DNA of 14,510 bases, taken from positions 4,239 through 18,748 of the forward strand of contig WTJZ01000102.1 of the NCBI GenBank assembly GCA_011524615.1, written 5' to 3'. Each line of letters opens with the position of its first letter. Position 1 is the first letter of the stretch. The notes below the pieces were generated by a model that was not told the origin of the DNA, did no database searches, and saw only the letters and a program-made list of their open reading frames with translations. The position numbers were made by a program, and so were the translations under genes. The stretch is from Akkermansiaceae bacterium. GTDB taxonomy: Bacteria > Verrucomicrobiota > Verrucomicrobiia > Verrucomicrobiales > Akkermansiaceae. Of this stretch, positions 1 through 7,227 are shown in pieces.

Positions 1-65
1 TCTCCCGCGTGCTATACTTCAAAGCAGTCCACTCCCCAAAGATGCCAGGACAGTTCTAGATCAAA

Positions 66-94
66 TGAACCGCTAAGACGCTAAGACGCAAAAA
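66..94. repeat. Left flanking repeat of the GxxExxY unit
   Basis: The 27 bases at 66-92 match the reverse complement of 478-504 at 24 of 27 positions. The repeat is itself built of tandem 8-bp units of the form CGCWAAGA (CGCTAAGA, CGCTAAGA, then CGCAAAAA). It ends in an A-run that directly abuts the ATG at 95, so the repeat forms the whole immediate leader of the GxxExxY gene. It may also supply a stop codon (TAA 74-76) to any upstream reading frame. Confidence 0.85.
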
Positions 95-481
95 ATGAGT
101 ACAATAGAGAACATAGCAAGACAAGTCGTAGACTCTGCATACCAAGTGCATTCTCAACTAGGGCCAGGTCTGTTAGAAAGCTCTTACGAGCTATGTCTCT
201 GTCATGAACTCTCACTCCGACAAATTCGCTTCCAGAGACAGTTATCACTCCCTCTTCAGTATAAAGGGTTAAGACTCGAGTCTGGATACAGAATAGATTT
301 GTTAGTTGAAGACCAACTGATCGTCGAACTCAAAGCAGTAAAAGCACTGGAGGAAATACATCGAGCCCAGCTTCTGACTTACCTCAAGCTCCAAAAACGA
401 ACCTTAGGGTTACTCATCAACTTCAACACCACTCACATAAAAGACGGCATTAAAAGAGTCGTCCATAACCACCCTAATTAG
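95..481 (+). CDS. GxxExxY family protein, PD-(D/E)xK nuclease-like
   Basis: This 128-residue protein carries the motif that names the GxxExxY family: G25-LL-E28-SS-Y31, preceded by a helix with Y16, H19 and LGPG. A likely PD-(D/E)xK core follows, with D68 in RIDLLVED and E78-L-K80 in IVELKAV, then a conserved-looking QLLTYL (Q92). The length is typical for the family. The biochemical role of the family is not established; a nuclease-like fold is predicted from the motif, and no substrate can be named. The ATG at 95 is chosen because it directly follows the repeat and leaves the whole family motif intact; there is no Shine-Dalgarno sequence. The stop codon (479-481) lies inside the right-hand repeat, so the gene fills the space between the repeats almost exactly. 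It sits directly upstream of the nitrate reductase gene but has no evident functional link with it. Confidence 0.88.
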   Translation: MSTIENIARQVVDSAYQVHSQLGPGLLESSYELCLCHELSLRQIRFQRQLSLPLQYKGLRLESGYRIDLLVEDQLIVELKAVKALEEIHRAQLLTYLKLQKRTLGLLINFNTTHIKDGIKRVVHNHPN

Positions 482-504
482 CGTCTTTGCGTCTTAGCGG
501 TTAA
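478..504. repeat. Right flanking repeat of the GxxExxY unit (inverted)
   Basis: This is an inverted copy of 66-92, differing at three of 27 positions. Read on the minus strand it contains CGCTAAGA, CGCAAAGA and CGCTAA, the same 8-bp periodicity as the left copy. It includes the TAG stop codon of the GxxExxY gene at 479-481 and ends 12 bases before the ATG of the nitrate reductase gene. The placement suggests either a mobile or once-mobile unit, or a repeat that shapes the ends of the transcript. Confidence 0.85.
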
Positions 505-516
505 TTTATCATCATC

Positions 517-2751
517 ATGAGCCACTTACCAAGAATTCCTGACCTTACTGATCCGATCGGCTTGCTTAAAGAAGAAGCGACGCTGAGCAAGAAAATGGGG
601 CCTCTGACTACTGAACTCCTGCACCGCCCGGCTGAATTCGGCCTCGGTAACCTGCCAGAATCTCAGGGATCAGTCACACAGACGACTAAGTCTATCTGCG
701 GATTCTGCTCTACTGGTTGCTCTCTCACGATCCACTCGGATGAGAATGGAGCGTCTAACCTGACCCCTACCCATGACTACCCGGTTAATATCGGGATGGC
801 ATGCCCTAAGGGATGGGAGGCTCTCTCCGTCCTCGATGCTCCTAACAGAGCCACCATGCCTCTCTTCCACGGACAAGAAGTCTCATGGTCATTCGCAGCC
901 GAAAAGTTCTGCGAGAACATGAAGAAAACGCAGGAGAAGTACGGGAAGCATTCTGTCGCATACATTTCTACTGGTCAGATCCCATTTGAGGAAATGGCAT
1001 TCTTGGGCGCCTTTTTTAAGTTTGGCATGGGAGCGATCCATGCCGATGGTAATACGCGCCAATGCATGGCGACCTCCGTTGTCGCCTACAAGCAAGCATT
1101 CGGATTCGATGCGCCGCCTTACTCTTACATCGACTATGAGCTCTCAGAGCACATACTCTTCGTCGGGGCTAATCCCTGTATCGCACACCCCATCATGTGG
1201 CAACGCGTTCTACGTAATCAGAATAATCCACGAATCACGGTCATCGATCCCCGCCGTACGGAGACAGCCCAATGTGCTACGCACCACCTCGCACCACGTC
1301 CTAAGACGGACCAGACCCTCTTTTACGGACTCGCTCACATCGTCTTTGCTAGGGGGCTCCAAGACGACACGTATCTCGCTAACTCCACTGAGAACTGGCA
1401 AGAGTACAAGGAATTCGTCCAACAATACCCACCCGAAAAAGTCGCCGCAGATACAGGTCTCTCTATTGCAGAGCTAGAAGACCTCGCCGAGTCTATCGCC
1501 ACCAAGCGAACCTCGCTCTGGTGGACCATGGGCATTAACCAATCTCACCAAGGTGTTCGCACCGCGCAATCGATCATTAACCTTGCACTCATCACTGGCA
1601 ACATTGGTAAGCCAGGAACAGGAGCCAACTCAATTACAGGCCAGTGTAATGCAATGGGCTCTCGACTCTTCTCTAACACCACTAACTTACTCGGTGGACA
1701 CGATTTTGCCAACGAGGAGCACAGACAAAAGGTGGCCGACATCATTGGCGTTCCAGTCGAGAGTATCCCATCCGAAATGGGCAAACCGTACAACAAGATC
1801 ATCGACGGTATCCTCGCAGGAGAAATCAAGGCTCTCTGGATCATCGCGACGAACCCTGCCCACAGCTGGATCAACCAAAATTGCTTCAAGGAAGTCCGTG
1901 AGAAACTCGACTTCCTCGTCGTACAAGACATGTATAACGACACCGAGACCGCAGAAATCGCCGATCTCGTTCTTCCTGCCGCTAGCTGGGGTGAGAAAAA
2001 CGGTTGCTTCATCAATTCAGAGCGACGTGTCTCAGCCATCCGCCCTATCAAGAAAGCTCCAGGTCAAGCCCTCTCTGACTTCCGTATCATCCAGCTGCTC
2101 GCTCACACCTGGGGCTGTGGCGACATGTTTAGTAAGTGGACTTCACCACAAGCAGCCTTCGAGATGCTCAAGCAATGTACCAAAGGCATGCCCTGCGACA
2201 TTACTGGGATCACAGGGTACGAGATGCTAGAAGAACGCGGAGGCATGCAATGGCCCTTCCGCGAGGGAATCGAGGACCAACTTCCTATTAAAGAAGCCCG
2301 TGAACGTCGCCTCTTCGCAGATGGCAAGTACTACACACCATCAGGTAAGGCCAAGTTCCTCTTCTGTGAGCCTACCGAGGTCAAGGAGCTCCCATGCAGT
2401 GAATACCCATTCTACCTCAACACGGGACGAGGAACCAGTAGCCAGTGGCACACTCAGACGAGAACCCGTACATCCGCGATCCTCCGAAAGCTCTACCCAG
2501 CCGATCCATATGTGGAGATCAGCCCAGAAGACGCTGCCGATCTCGAGATCGAGAATGACGAGTGGCTCCAAGTCACCTCCAGAAGAGGCTCTATTAGAGT
2601 ACGCGCCTATGTAGCGCCTACCGTTAAGCCTGGCGATGTCTTCGTCCCGATGCATGATAAGCAGTCTAATCAGCTGACCTACCCAGACTTTGACCCTTAC
2701 TCATTCCAGCCCAGTTACAAGACAGGGGCCGTCAAAATAGAGAAAGTGTAA
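517..2751 (+). CDS. nasA: Assimilatory nitrate reductase catalytic subunit (NarB/NasA type)
   Basis: A cytoplasmic molybdopterin enzyme of the DMSO reductase superfamily, expected to reduce nitrate to nitrite. A [4Fe-4S] site is visible as Cys61-x2-Cys64-x3-Cys68-x27-Cys96, followed by the usual PKGW with Lys98. The likely molybdenum ligand is Cys183 in NTRQCMATS, the form seen in assimilatory nitrate reductases rather than the C/U-H of formate dehydrogenases. The central molybdopterin domain runs to about residue 530 and contains TGQCNAMGSR and LVLPAASWGEKNG. The C-terminal dinucleotide-binding domain starts near 630 (LNTGRGTSSQWH). At 744 residues it is close in length to cyanobacterial NarB and lacks the extra C-terminal [2Fe-2S] domain of Klebsiella-type NasA, so a ferredoxin or separate electron donor is likely. 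There is no signal peptide; an extension of about 60 residues precedes the first Cys. No Shine-Dalgarno sequence precedes the ATG. Other nitrogen-assimilation genes would be expected to the left of the window. A different oxyanion substrate cannot be excluded. Confidence 0.85.
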   Translation: MSHLPRIPDLTDPIGLLKEEATLSKKMGPLTTELLHRPAEFGLGNLPESQGSVTQTTKSICGFCSTGCSLTIHSDENGASNLTPTHDYPVNIGMACPKGWEALSVLDAPNRATMPLFHGQEVSWSFAAEKFCENMKKTQEKYGKHSVAYISTGQIPFEEMAFLGAFFKFGMGAIHADGNTRQCMATSVVAYKQAFGFDAPPYSYIDYELSEHILFVGANPCIAHPIMWQRVLRNQNNPRITVIDPRRTETAQCATHHLAPRPKTDQTLFYGLAHIVFARGLQDDTYLANSTENWQEYKEFVQQYPPEKVAADTGLSIAELEDLAESIATKRTSLWWTMGINQSHQGVRTAQSIINLALITGNIGKPGTGANSITGQCNAMGSRLFSNTTNLLGGHDFANEEHRQKVADIIGVPVESIPSEMGKPYNKIIDGILAGEIKALWIIATNPAHSWINQNCFKEVREKLDFLVVQDMYNDTETAEIADLVLPAASWGEKNGCFINSERRVSAIRPIKKAPGQALSDFRIIQLLAHTWGCGDMFSKWTSPQAAFEMLKQCTKGMPCDITGITGYEMLEERGGMQWPFREGIEDQLPIKEARERRLFADGKYYTPSGKAKFLFCEPTEVKELPCSEYPFYLNTGRGTSSQWHTQTRTRTSAILRKLYPADPYVEISPEDAADLEIENDEWLQVTSRRGSIRVRAYVAPTVKPGDVFVPMHDKQSNQLTYPDFDPYSFQPSYKTGAVKIEKV

Positions 2752-2789
2752 TTCGTCTATTTTATCATAGTAATTCTCTTCAGATACGT

Positions 2790-2819
2790 ACAATATCCTC
2801 ATCTCTATGAGGATATTGT
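2790..2819 (+). promoter_or_regulatory. Perfect 13-bp hairpin enclosing the start codon
   Basis: Bases 2790-2802 (ACAATATCCTCAT) are the exact reverse complement of 2807-2819, separated by a 4-base loop, CTCT. The right arm begins with the ATG of the metalloprotease gene, so the start codon would be paired in the folded mRNA. A possible -10 box, TACAAT at 2789-2794, overlaps the left arm, so the same inverted repeat could instead act as a DNA operator. Which role applies depends on the transcription start. Confidence 0.6.
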
Positions 2820-4201
2820 TACTTTCTCTCATCTGCATCAGCGCACTCTACTCGTCGACTCCTGAGTTTGGCCGATACCAAACGTGGACGAATGCTAAAG
2901 GGCAATCGCTAGAAGCTGCTTATCTAGGGACTAGCGGAGCTAAAGTCTCACTCCAGCTACTATCTGGTAAGACGAGCCTTGTCCCTATTCAAAGTCTCTC
3001 CTCTTCAGATCAAGAATGGATTCAACGATACGGATGGCCCTTAGACAGCTCTCACTGGTTTGGCTGGTCAAAGTCTATGTCACTGGGCGCAAATGCTGTG
3101 CAATTCAAAAAAGTAGACGACTCAGAATATCGGAATACCTTCGAGAGTGAACATTTCCGCGTCAAATGTAGCACCGCGATTGATAATCAAGCCTGGAAGC
3201 AAATTTTCAGACAGCTTGAACTCTTCTTCCGCTTCATGGAGTCGAGCCCATGGGGGGTAGCAGCGACACCTCGGCACAATGACCGCTTCGAGATTGTTCT
3301 CACTAGCGATGAATACCATTACCAACTTGAGGGAGGCTCTCCAGGTAGTGCGGGAATCTACATCCCTAGTAAACAGCTCATCTTTACTCACTTGGTCGCT
3401 CTTGGACTCAGACCAAGGAACTACTTTCACGAACCAAAGATCGATCTCTCTGTCCTGACGCATGAGCTCACCCATATGCTTATGGATGATTATATGTTCA
3501 TTACTCCCGCGTGGTTACTTGAGGGCATGGCCGAGTATGTTTCATTCTTCCCTCTCACACATGGTAAAGTAAATCCTAGAGAGCATCTAAAACGAGCTCA
3601 AGATGCCCACTTGCGAGTCGCTCAATATGAACGAAAATCTATCCTACGGTCAGGCCCAGCGCCTCAGCCTCAAGACGTCTTCCGCCTCCCACTCGCAGAA
3701 TGGCAGTCAGGAGAATATACGAATACTCAGGGGGAATCGATCCAAAACACTGACAACATCATCCCGTTCTATAACCGAGGATTCCTCATCTGCTACTACC
3801 TCCTCCATTCGAGCCAAGACTCTACCAATAGACTCAGAAACTACTTACATGCTAGACGTCAAGCTGCTCCTCCCCTGCTCGAACAAATGAAACAATACCA
3901 AGCCGAAAAGGACGCATACCAAATTGAGCTTCGTAAATATCGGGGGGAACTATTGAAACTCGCTAGAGAGATGAATCTCAGGCCTCAAATCACTCCAGGC
4001 CAACGCCGCCCTACATTCGAGTTCCCTGAAGGAACAGAACTCCCCCCTGAACCTATCGCCCCACAACTCCCTCCAGCTCTAGAACAAGGGATCGATGGGT
4101 TCTCGCACCTCGGCCTACTCTATCCTCCCTCCTGGACAGAGGAACAATTCTTCGCTGACATGGAGAAGTTCTTAAAGAAGCAAGGCTTTCAGTTACAATA
4201 A
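2807..4201 (+). CDS. Secreted zinc metalloprotease-like protein (HExxH...E, SHD1-like N-terminus)
   Basis: A 464-residue protein with an N-terminal hydrophobic signal peptide (about residues 1-16), so probably exported. Residues 22-74 (W27, EAAYLG, VSLQLLSGK, VPIQSLSSSD) resemble the SLA1 homology domain 1 fold common in Planctomycetota and Verrucomicrobiota proteins. The catalytic part has H219-E220-L-T-H223 with a third zinc ligand candidate E239 in WLLEGMAEY, the gluzincin (peptidase MA-like, DUF1570-like) arrangement. Residues 345-390 are rich in charged and Gln residues and probably form a coiled coil; a proline-rich stretch (about 397-423) follows. The substrate is unknown. It stands alone: 55 bases after the nitrate reductase gene and convergent with mraY. 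Its start codon lies in a perfect hairpin and there is no Shine-Dalgarno sequence. The active-site call is firm; the SHD1 assignment is less so. Confidence 0.8.
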   Translation: MRILLLSLICISALYSSTPEFGRYQTWTNAKGQSLEAAYLGTSGAKVSLQLLSGKTSLVPIQSLSSSDQEWIQRYGWPLDSSHWFGWSKSMSLGANAVQFKKVDDSEYRNTFESEHFRVKCSTAIDNQAWKQIFRQLELFFRFMESSPWGVAATPRHNDRFEIVLTSDEYHYQLEGGSPGSAGIYIPSKQLIFTHLVALGLRPRNYFHEPKIDLSVLTHELTHMLMDDYMFITPAWLLEGMAEYVSFFPLTHGKVNPREHLKRAQDAHLRVAQYERKSILRSGPAPQPQDVFRLPLAEWQSGEYTNTQGESIQNTDNIIPFYNRGFLICYYLLHSSQDSTNRLRNYLHARRQAAPPLLEQMKQYQAEKDAYQIELRKYRGELLKLAREMNLRPQITPGQRRPTFEFPEGTELPPEPIAPQLPPALEQGIDGFSHLGLLYPPSWTEEQFFADMEKFLKKQGFQLQ

Positions 4202-4543
4202 GCCTTAATATCTCGTAGCGAGAAAAAGCGCTAACCGTTATCAAAGACAGGCAAACCTGCTAGTATCTCCCCATGAGACGTACAAAGTCACCAGCACTAT
4301 AAGGGCGACAAATACCAGCGCAGCTCGTAGTGACCTCAGGTGTTGCACAACGTGCAGCCCTTGGGCACAGAGGGCTGGATTAGGAGCGCCCTCATGAGGC
4401 AACGCCAAGTGGATTACAGTACTCGGATAACTTCATCAAGGCGCAGTATCTTTAGGGAGCGCTCCCTCCCAAGATCTGTCCTACAACTCTAGAGACGAAA
4501 AACTCGTCCCACAAGAGTATCCCGACTCTGTTCACTAGAGAGC
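4202..4543. other. Non-coding interval between convergent genes
   Basis: No convincing reading frame or known RNA is visible in these 342 bases, which separate the convergent metalloprotease and mraY genes. Several small inverted repeats are present: TCTCG/CGAGA (4211-4223), CAGG/CCTG (4248-4259), TGCAC/GTGCA (4344-4356), CAGCCCT/AGGGCTG (4355-4377), the palindrome GGGAGCGCTCCC (4455-4466), GACGA/TCGTC (4494-4508) and AGAGT/ACTCT (4514-4529). None is followed by a T-run on the appropriate strand, so no rho-independent terminator can be called for either gene. The interval is long for a simple convergent spacer, and an unrecognised structured RNA remains possible. Confidence 0.5.
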
Positions 4544-5701
4544 TTATAGAACCTTAATCAGCCCAAGCCCTAAGAGCGCTAAGAAAATCGAGAGTACCCA
4601 GAAGCGGATAATAACCTGGTTCTCATGCCACCCTCCCAGTTCGAAGTGATGGTGAATAGGGGCCATACGGAAGATTCGCTTTCCTCTGAGCTTAAAGCTA
4701 CCCACCTGTAGAATCACCGATACCGCTTCCATTACGAAGACACCTCCGATGATCACGAGCAAGAGCTCTTGCTTAGTACAGATCGCTACTGAGCCTAATG
4801 CTCCCCCAATCGCAAGTGAACCTGTATCTCCCATAAAGACCTTAGCCGGATGACAGTTAAACCATAGGAACCCAAATCCAGCCCCCACCAGAGCCATGAG
4901 GAAGATGACGACCTCTCCTAGCAGTTTATTATGAGGGATAGAAAGGTACTCCGTCGCGAGCCACTCATGATGAGAGAGATAGGCGATGACTGAGTACGCA
5001 AGAGACACGATCACGGTCACCCCGATCGCGAGGCCATCGAGACCGTCAGTCAAGTTTACTGCATTAGAGCTGCCAATGCTCAGAATGATGAAAAACGGAA
5101 TAATCAAGACACCAAGACTAACCAGTGGCTTCTTAAAGAGCGGGAAACAAATATCCCCTATGCTCATCTCCTGATCGAGTAGATGATACACGCTCGTCTC
5201 ACTCTTCGTAAAGAGGAAGAGCGCTACTATCGCCCCTACCACCAGTTGCCAAGCGAGCTTTGTCTTCGCATTTACGCCGTCTGCATTCTTCTTCACGACC
5301 TTCATGTAATCATCCAAGAAACCGAGTAGACCTAGCGATACCATTGAGAACATAGTAACTACTAAGAAAGGATTCATAATACGTCCGCAGAATAATACTG
5401 CCACTAGCACCGTACCAATAATCATCACCCCACCCATTGTAGGAGTACCGGCCTTGGCCCCATGCGTCTCATGTAGTCCGCGGAGCAGCTCTGCTCCACG
5501 AATCGGCTGACCAGCCTTGAGAGCCTTGAGCACCGCAATAAGGCGAGGCCCGATCACGAGGCTCATGACAAAAGCCATCACACAGGCAAATAAGGCACGG
5601 AACGTAATGTACTGGAAGAGGTTCATAAAGCGAAAGGTCTCAGCCCACTCCGCTCCACTCTCTTGAGCGGACTTCCAGAATTCGTATAAGTAATAAAGCA
5701 T
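4544..5701 (-). CDS. mraY: Phospho-N-acetylmuramoyl-pentapeptide transferase
   Basis: MraY moves phospho-MurNAc-pentapeptide from UDP onto undecaprenyl phosphate to make lipid I in the cytoplasmic membrane. All family signatures are present: FLDDYMK with D130-D131, NAVNLTDGLDGLA with D219 and D222, VFMGDTGSLA with D292, and MAPIHHHFE with H350-H352. About ten hydrophobic membrane segments are visible. At 385 residues it is slightly longer than the usual 320-370; the extra length is mainly an N-terminal stretch before the first membrane helix. It lies 26 bases downstream of murF on the same strand and is probably co-transcribed with it. No Shine-Dalgarno sequence precedes the ATG. The usual next genes of the cluster (murD, ftsW, murG) do not follow: 342 non-coding bases and a convergent gene come next. 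Confidence 0.97.
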   Translation of the reverse strand: MLYYLYEFWKSAQESGAEWAETFRFMNLFQYITFRALFACVMAFVMSLVIGPRLIAVLKALKAGQPIRGAELLRGLHETHGAKAGTPTMGGVMIIGTVLVAVLFCGRIMNPFLVVTMFSMVSLGLLGFLDDYMKVVKKNADGVNAKTKLAWQLVVGAIVALFLFTKSETSVYHLLDQEMSIGDICFPLFKKPLVSLGVLIIPFFIILSIGSSNAVNLTDGLDGLAIGVTVIVSLAYSVIAYLSHHEWLATEYLSIPHNKLLGEVVIFLMALVGAGFGFLWFNCHPAKVFMGDTGSLAIGGALGSVAICTKQELLLVIIGGVFVMEAVSVILQVGSFKLRGKRIFRMAPIHHHFELGGWHENQVIIRFWVLSIFLALLGLGLIKVL

Positions 5702-5727
5702 GATATAATGTAGATTTGAGAAAGTGA

Positions 5728-7101
5728 TTACGCCTCAGGGTAGAGCTCTTGCATCAGTGTTTCCATAGCAGCAGAACGACTTCCCTTAAAGAGAACAACA
5801 GATCCAGTCTCTAGATTAGACTGCATCCAATCGCGGGCGTCCTCCTTGGTTGGGAAATGTAGAGCGTCTTGACCAGCTCTTTTTGCTCCTTCTGAGATTA
5901 ATTTTGCCTCTGCCCCGACACTGATAACTTGCAATCCGAGAGATGCACCGTATGCGCCTACCTCCAGATGTCCACTATCCGTGTGCTCGCCTAGTTCCGC
6001 CATCTTACCAAGTACAAGGTACCCAGTCTGACCGTCTTCTAGCGCTTCCTTCAGCGTGAGCGCCGCAGCCTTCATTGAGTCAGGATTGGCGTTATATGTA
6101 TCATCTAGGATCGTGATATCTCCATGGGAGAACTGTCGTAATCGACCAGAGGTAAGTTCCACTCCACTCAGCCCCCTCGCGATCTCTTCTGCCGTCAGCC
6201 CATAGAGATGCCCTGTCCCTGCAGCCAATAGGGCATTCATCACCATATGACGCCCCTTCAGCGGGAGCAATACATCTGCCGATCCTCGCGGAGTTATCAG
6301 AGTAAAGGCCGTTCCAATCCCTTCAGCTCTCACTCCTTGAGCATTAATTACAGCAGAATCACTCTCGATCCCCACCTCCATCAGACCACCATTATTCATC
6401 TCCATCACCACCTCCTTCAGGGTAATGTCTTCTGGGATAATGAGGGTACCATCCTCAGGTAGTGCCTGCGCGAGGGCAGCCTTCTCACGAGCGATTCCCT
6501 CTTGGCTTCCCATATGTTCGATGTGAGCCGTGCCGATACTCGTGATCACTCCCACCATGGGTTGACCGATGTCGCACAACGGAGCGATCTCCCCTGGATG
6601 ATTCATACCCATCTCATAGATCGTCGCCTCATCATCTCTCGTATTGCGTAATACCGTCAGGGGGAGCCCAATGTGATTGTTATAGTTCCCTAGCGTAGCC
6701 TTTGTCTCATATCGTTCGCTGAGTACTGCGAGAGTGAGATCTTTGGTCGAGGTCTTTCCGTTAGAGCCCGTGATGCCGACGGCCCGGTCAGTAAGCTGCG
6801 TTCTCCAATAGCGCGCCAGATCCTGTAATCCAACCAACGTATCCTCCACGAGAACGACATTCACCCCCTCGAGCTTTACTTCTTCTTGAACTAATAGAGT
6901 TCCCGCACCCTTCTCCACCGCTTGCGCCAGAAACTGGTGCGCATCAAACTTCTCCCCCTTGAGCGCTACGAAAACATCCCCGCTCTGAATCTGTCTTGTA
7001 TCCGTCGATACCGATAGCTCAAAGGAAGACTCCCCTCCCTCTGAGATAAGAGTTCCTCCTGTAGCTGCTAATATGTCTTGGATAGAAATAAGGGCTGACA
7101 T
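5728..7101 (-). CDS. murF: UDP-N-acetylmuramoyl-tripeptide--D-alanyl-D-alanine ligase
   Basis: A cytoplasmic Mur ligase that adds D-Ala-D-Ala to UDP-MurNAc-tripeptide at the expense of ATP, the last soluble step before MraY. The ATP-binding P-loop TGSNGKTST is at residues 111-119, the downstream NYNNHIGLPLTVL at 139-151, EMGMNHPGEI at 163-172, and the C-terminal domain motif DDTYNANPDSM at 333-343. The 457-residue length is normal. This gene has a clear Shine-Dalgarno sequence: GGAGGG on the minus strand (7113-7108), six bases before the ATG, unusual in this window and supporting the start. It is first in a two-gene murF-mraY unit and divergent from a HAD phosphatase gene across 126 bases. 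murE, its usual upstream neighbour, is absent from the window. Confidence 0.97.
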   Translation of the reverse strand: MSALISIQDILAATGGTLISEGGESSFELSVSTDTRQIQSGDVFVALKGEKFDAHQFLAQAVEKGAGTLLVQEEVKLEGVNVVLVEDTLVGLQDLARYWRTQLTDRAVGITGSNGKTSTKDLTLAVLSERYETKATLGNYNNHIGLPLTVLRNTRDDEATIYEMGMNHPGEIAPLCDIGQPMVGVITSIGTAHIEHMGSQEGIAREKAALAQALPEDGTLIIPEDITLKEVVMEMNNGGLMEVGIESDSAVINAQGVRAEGIGTAFTLITPRGSADVLLPLKGRHMVMNALLAAGTGHLYGLTAEEIARGLSGVELTSGRLRQFSHGDITILDDTYNANPDSMKAAALTLKEALEDGQTGYLVLGKMAELGEHTDSGHLEVGAYGASLGLQVISVGAEAKLISEGAKRAGQDALHFPTKEDARDWMQSNLETGSVVLFKGSRSAAMETLMQELYPEA

Positions 7102-7227
7102 GCTCTGCCCTCCATAAATACTTTTTCATCATAAGAGCAAGTCTAATCCTCATATGAAAGAAGAGAACTTCCCCTCATTCAGAAAAATCTCATTGCATTC
7201 TAACCTGATCCTCGCCACACCCGCCCC
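7102..7227. promoter_or_regulatory. Divergent murF / HAD-hydrolase promoter region
   Basis: This 126-base interval must hold start signals for both strands. The murF Shine-Dalgarno sequence lies at 7108-7113 (minus strand). A possible minus-strand -10 box TATGAT lies at 7133-7128, but no good -35 partner is seen. On the plus strand no convincing promoter pair or ribosome-binding site precedes the HAD gene. Confidence 0.35.

Noticed and set aside
1..76. C-terminal end of an upstream gene
   Set aside because: Two plus-strand frames are open at the left edge: one ends at TAG 56-58, the other at TAA 74-76 inside the left repeat. Both give plausible but unrecognisable peptides of 18-24 residues, so neither can be chosen.
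66..94. CRISPR-like array in the CGCTAAGA repeats
   Set aside because: The units are 8 bp in direct tandem with no spacers, and no cas genes are present.
1545..2051. Minus-strand open frame of 168 codons within the nitrate reductase gene
   Set aside because: It lies wholly opposite a gene with all family motifs, has no recognisable domain and reads as a codon-bias shadow. The same applies to the frames opposite the metalloprotease, hisG and the GH95-like gene.
1553..2230. Plus-strand frame of 225 codons overlapping the nitrate reductase gene
   Set aside because: Its composition is Ser/Thr/Arg-rich low-information sequence typical of a shifted frame. No motif or start signal supports it.
4211..4223. 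Terminator of the metalloprotease gene (TCTCG-TAG-CGAGA)
   Set aside because: The stem is only 5 bp and is followed by an A-run, not a T-run, on the plus strand.
4202..4543. tRNA, tmRNA, RNase P or SRP RNA
   Set aside because: I searched by eye for the T-loop GTTCRA pattern, the SRP GGAAGCAGCC-like core and the RNase P GAGGAAAGTCC-like core on both strands and found none.
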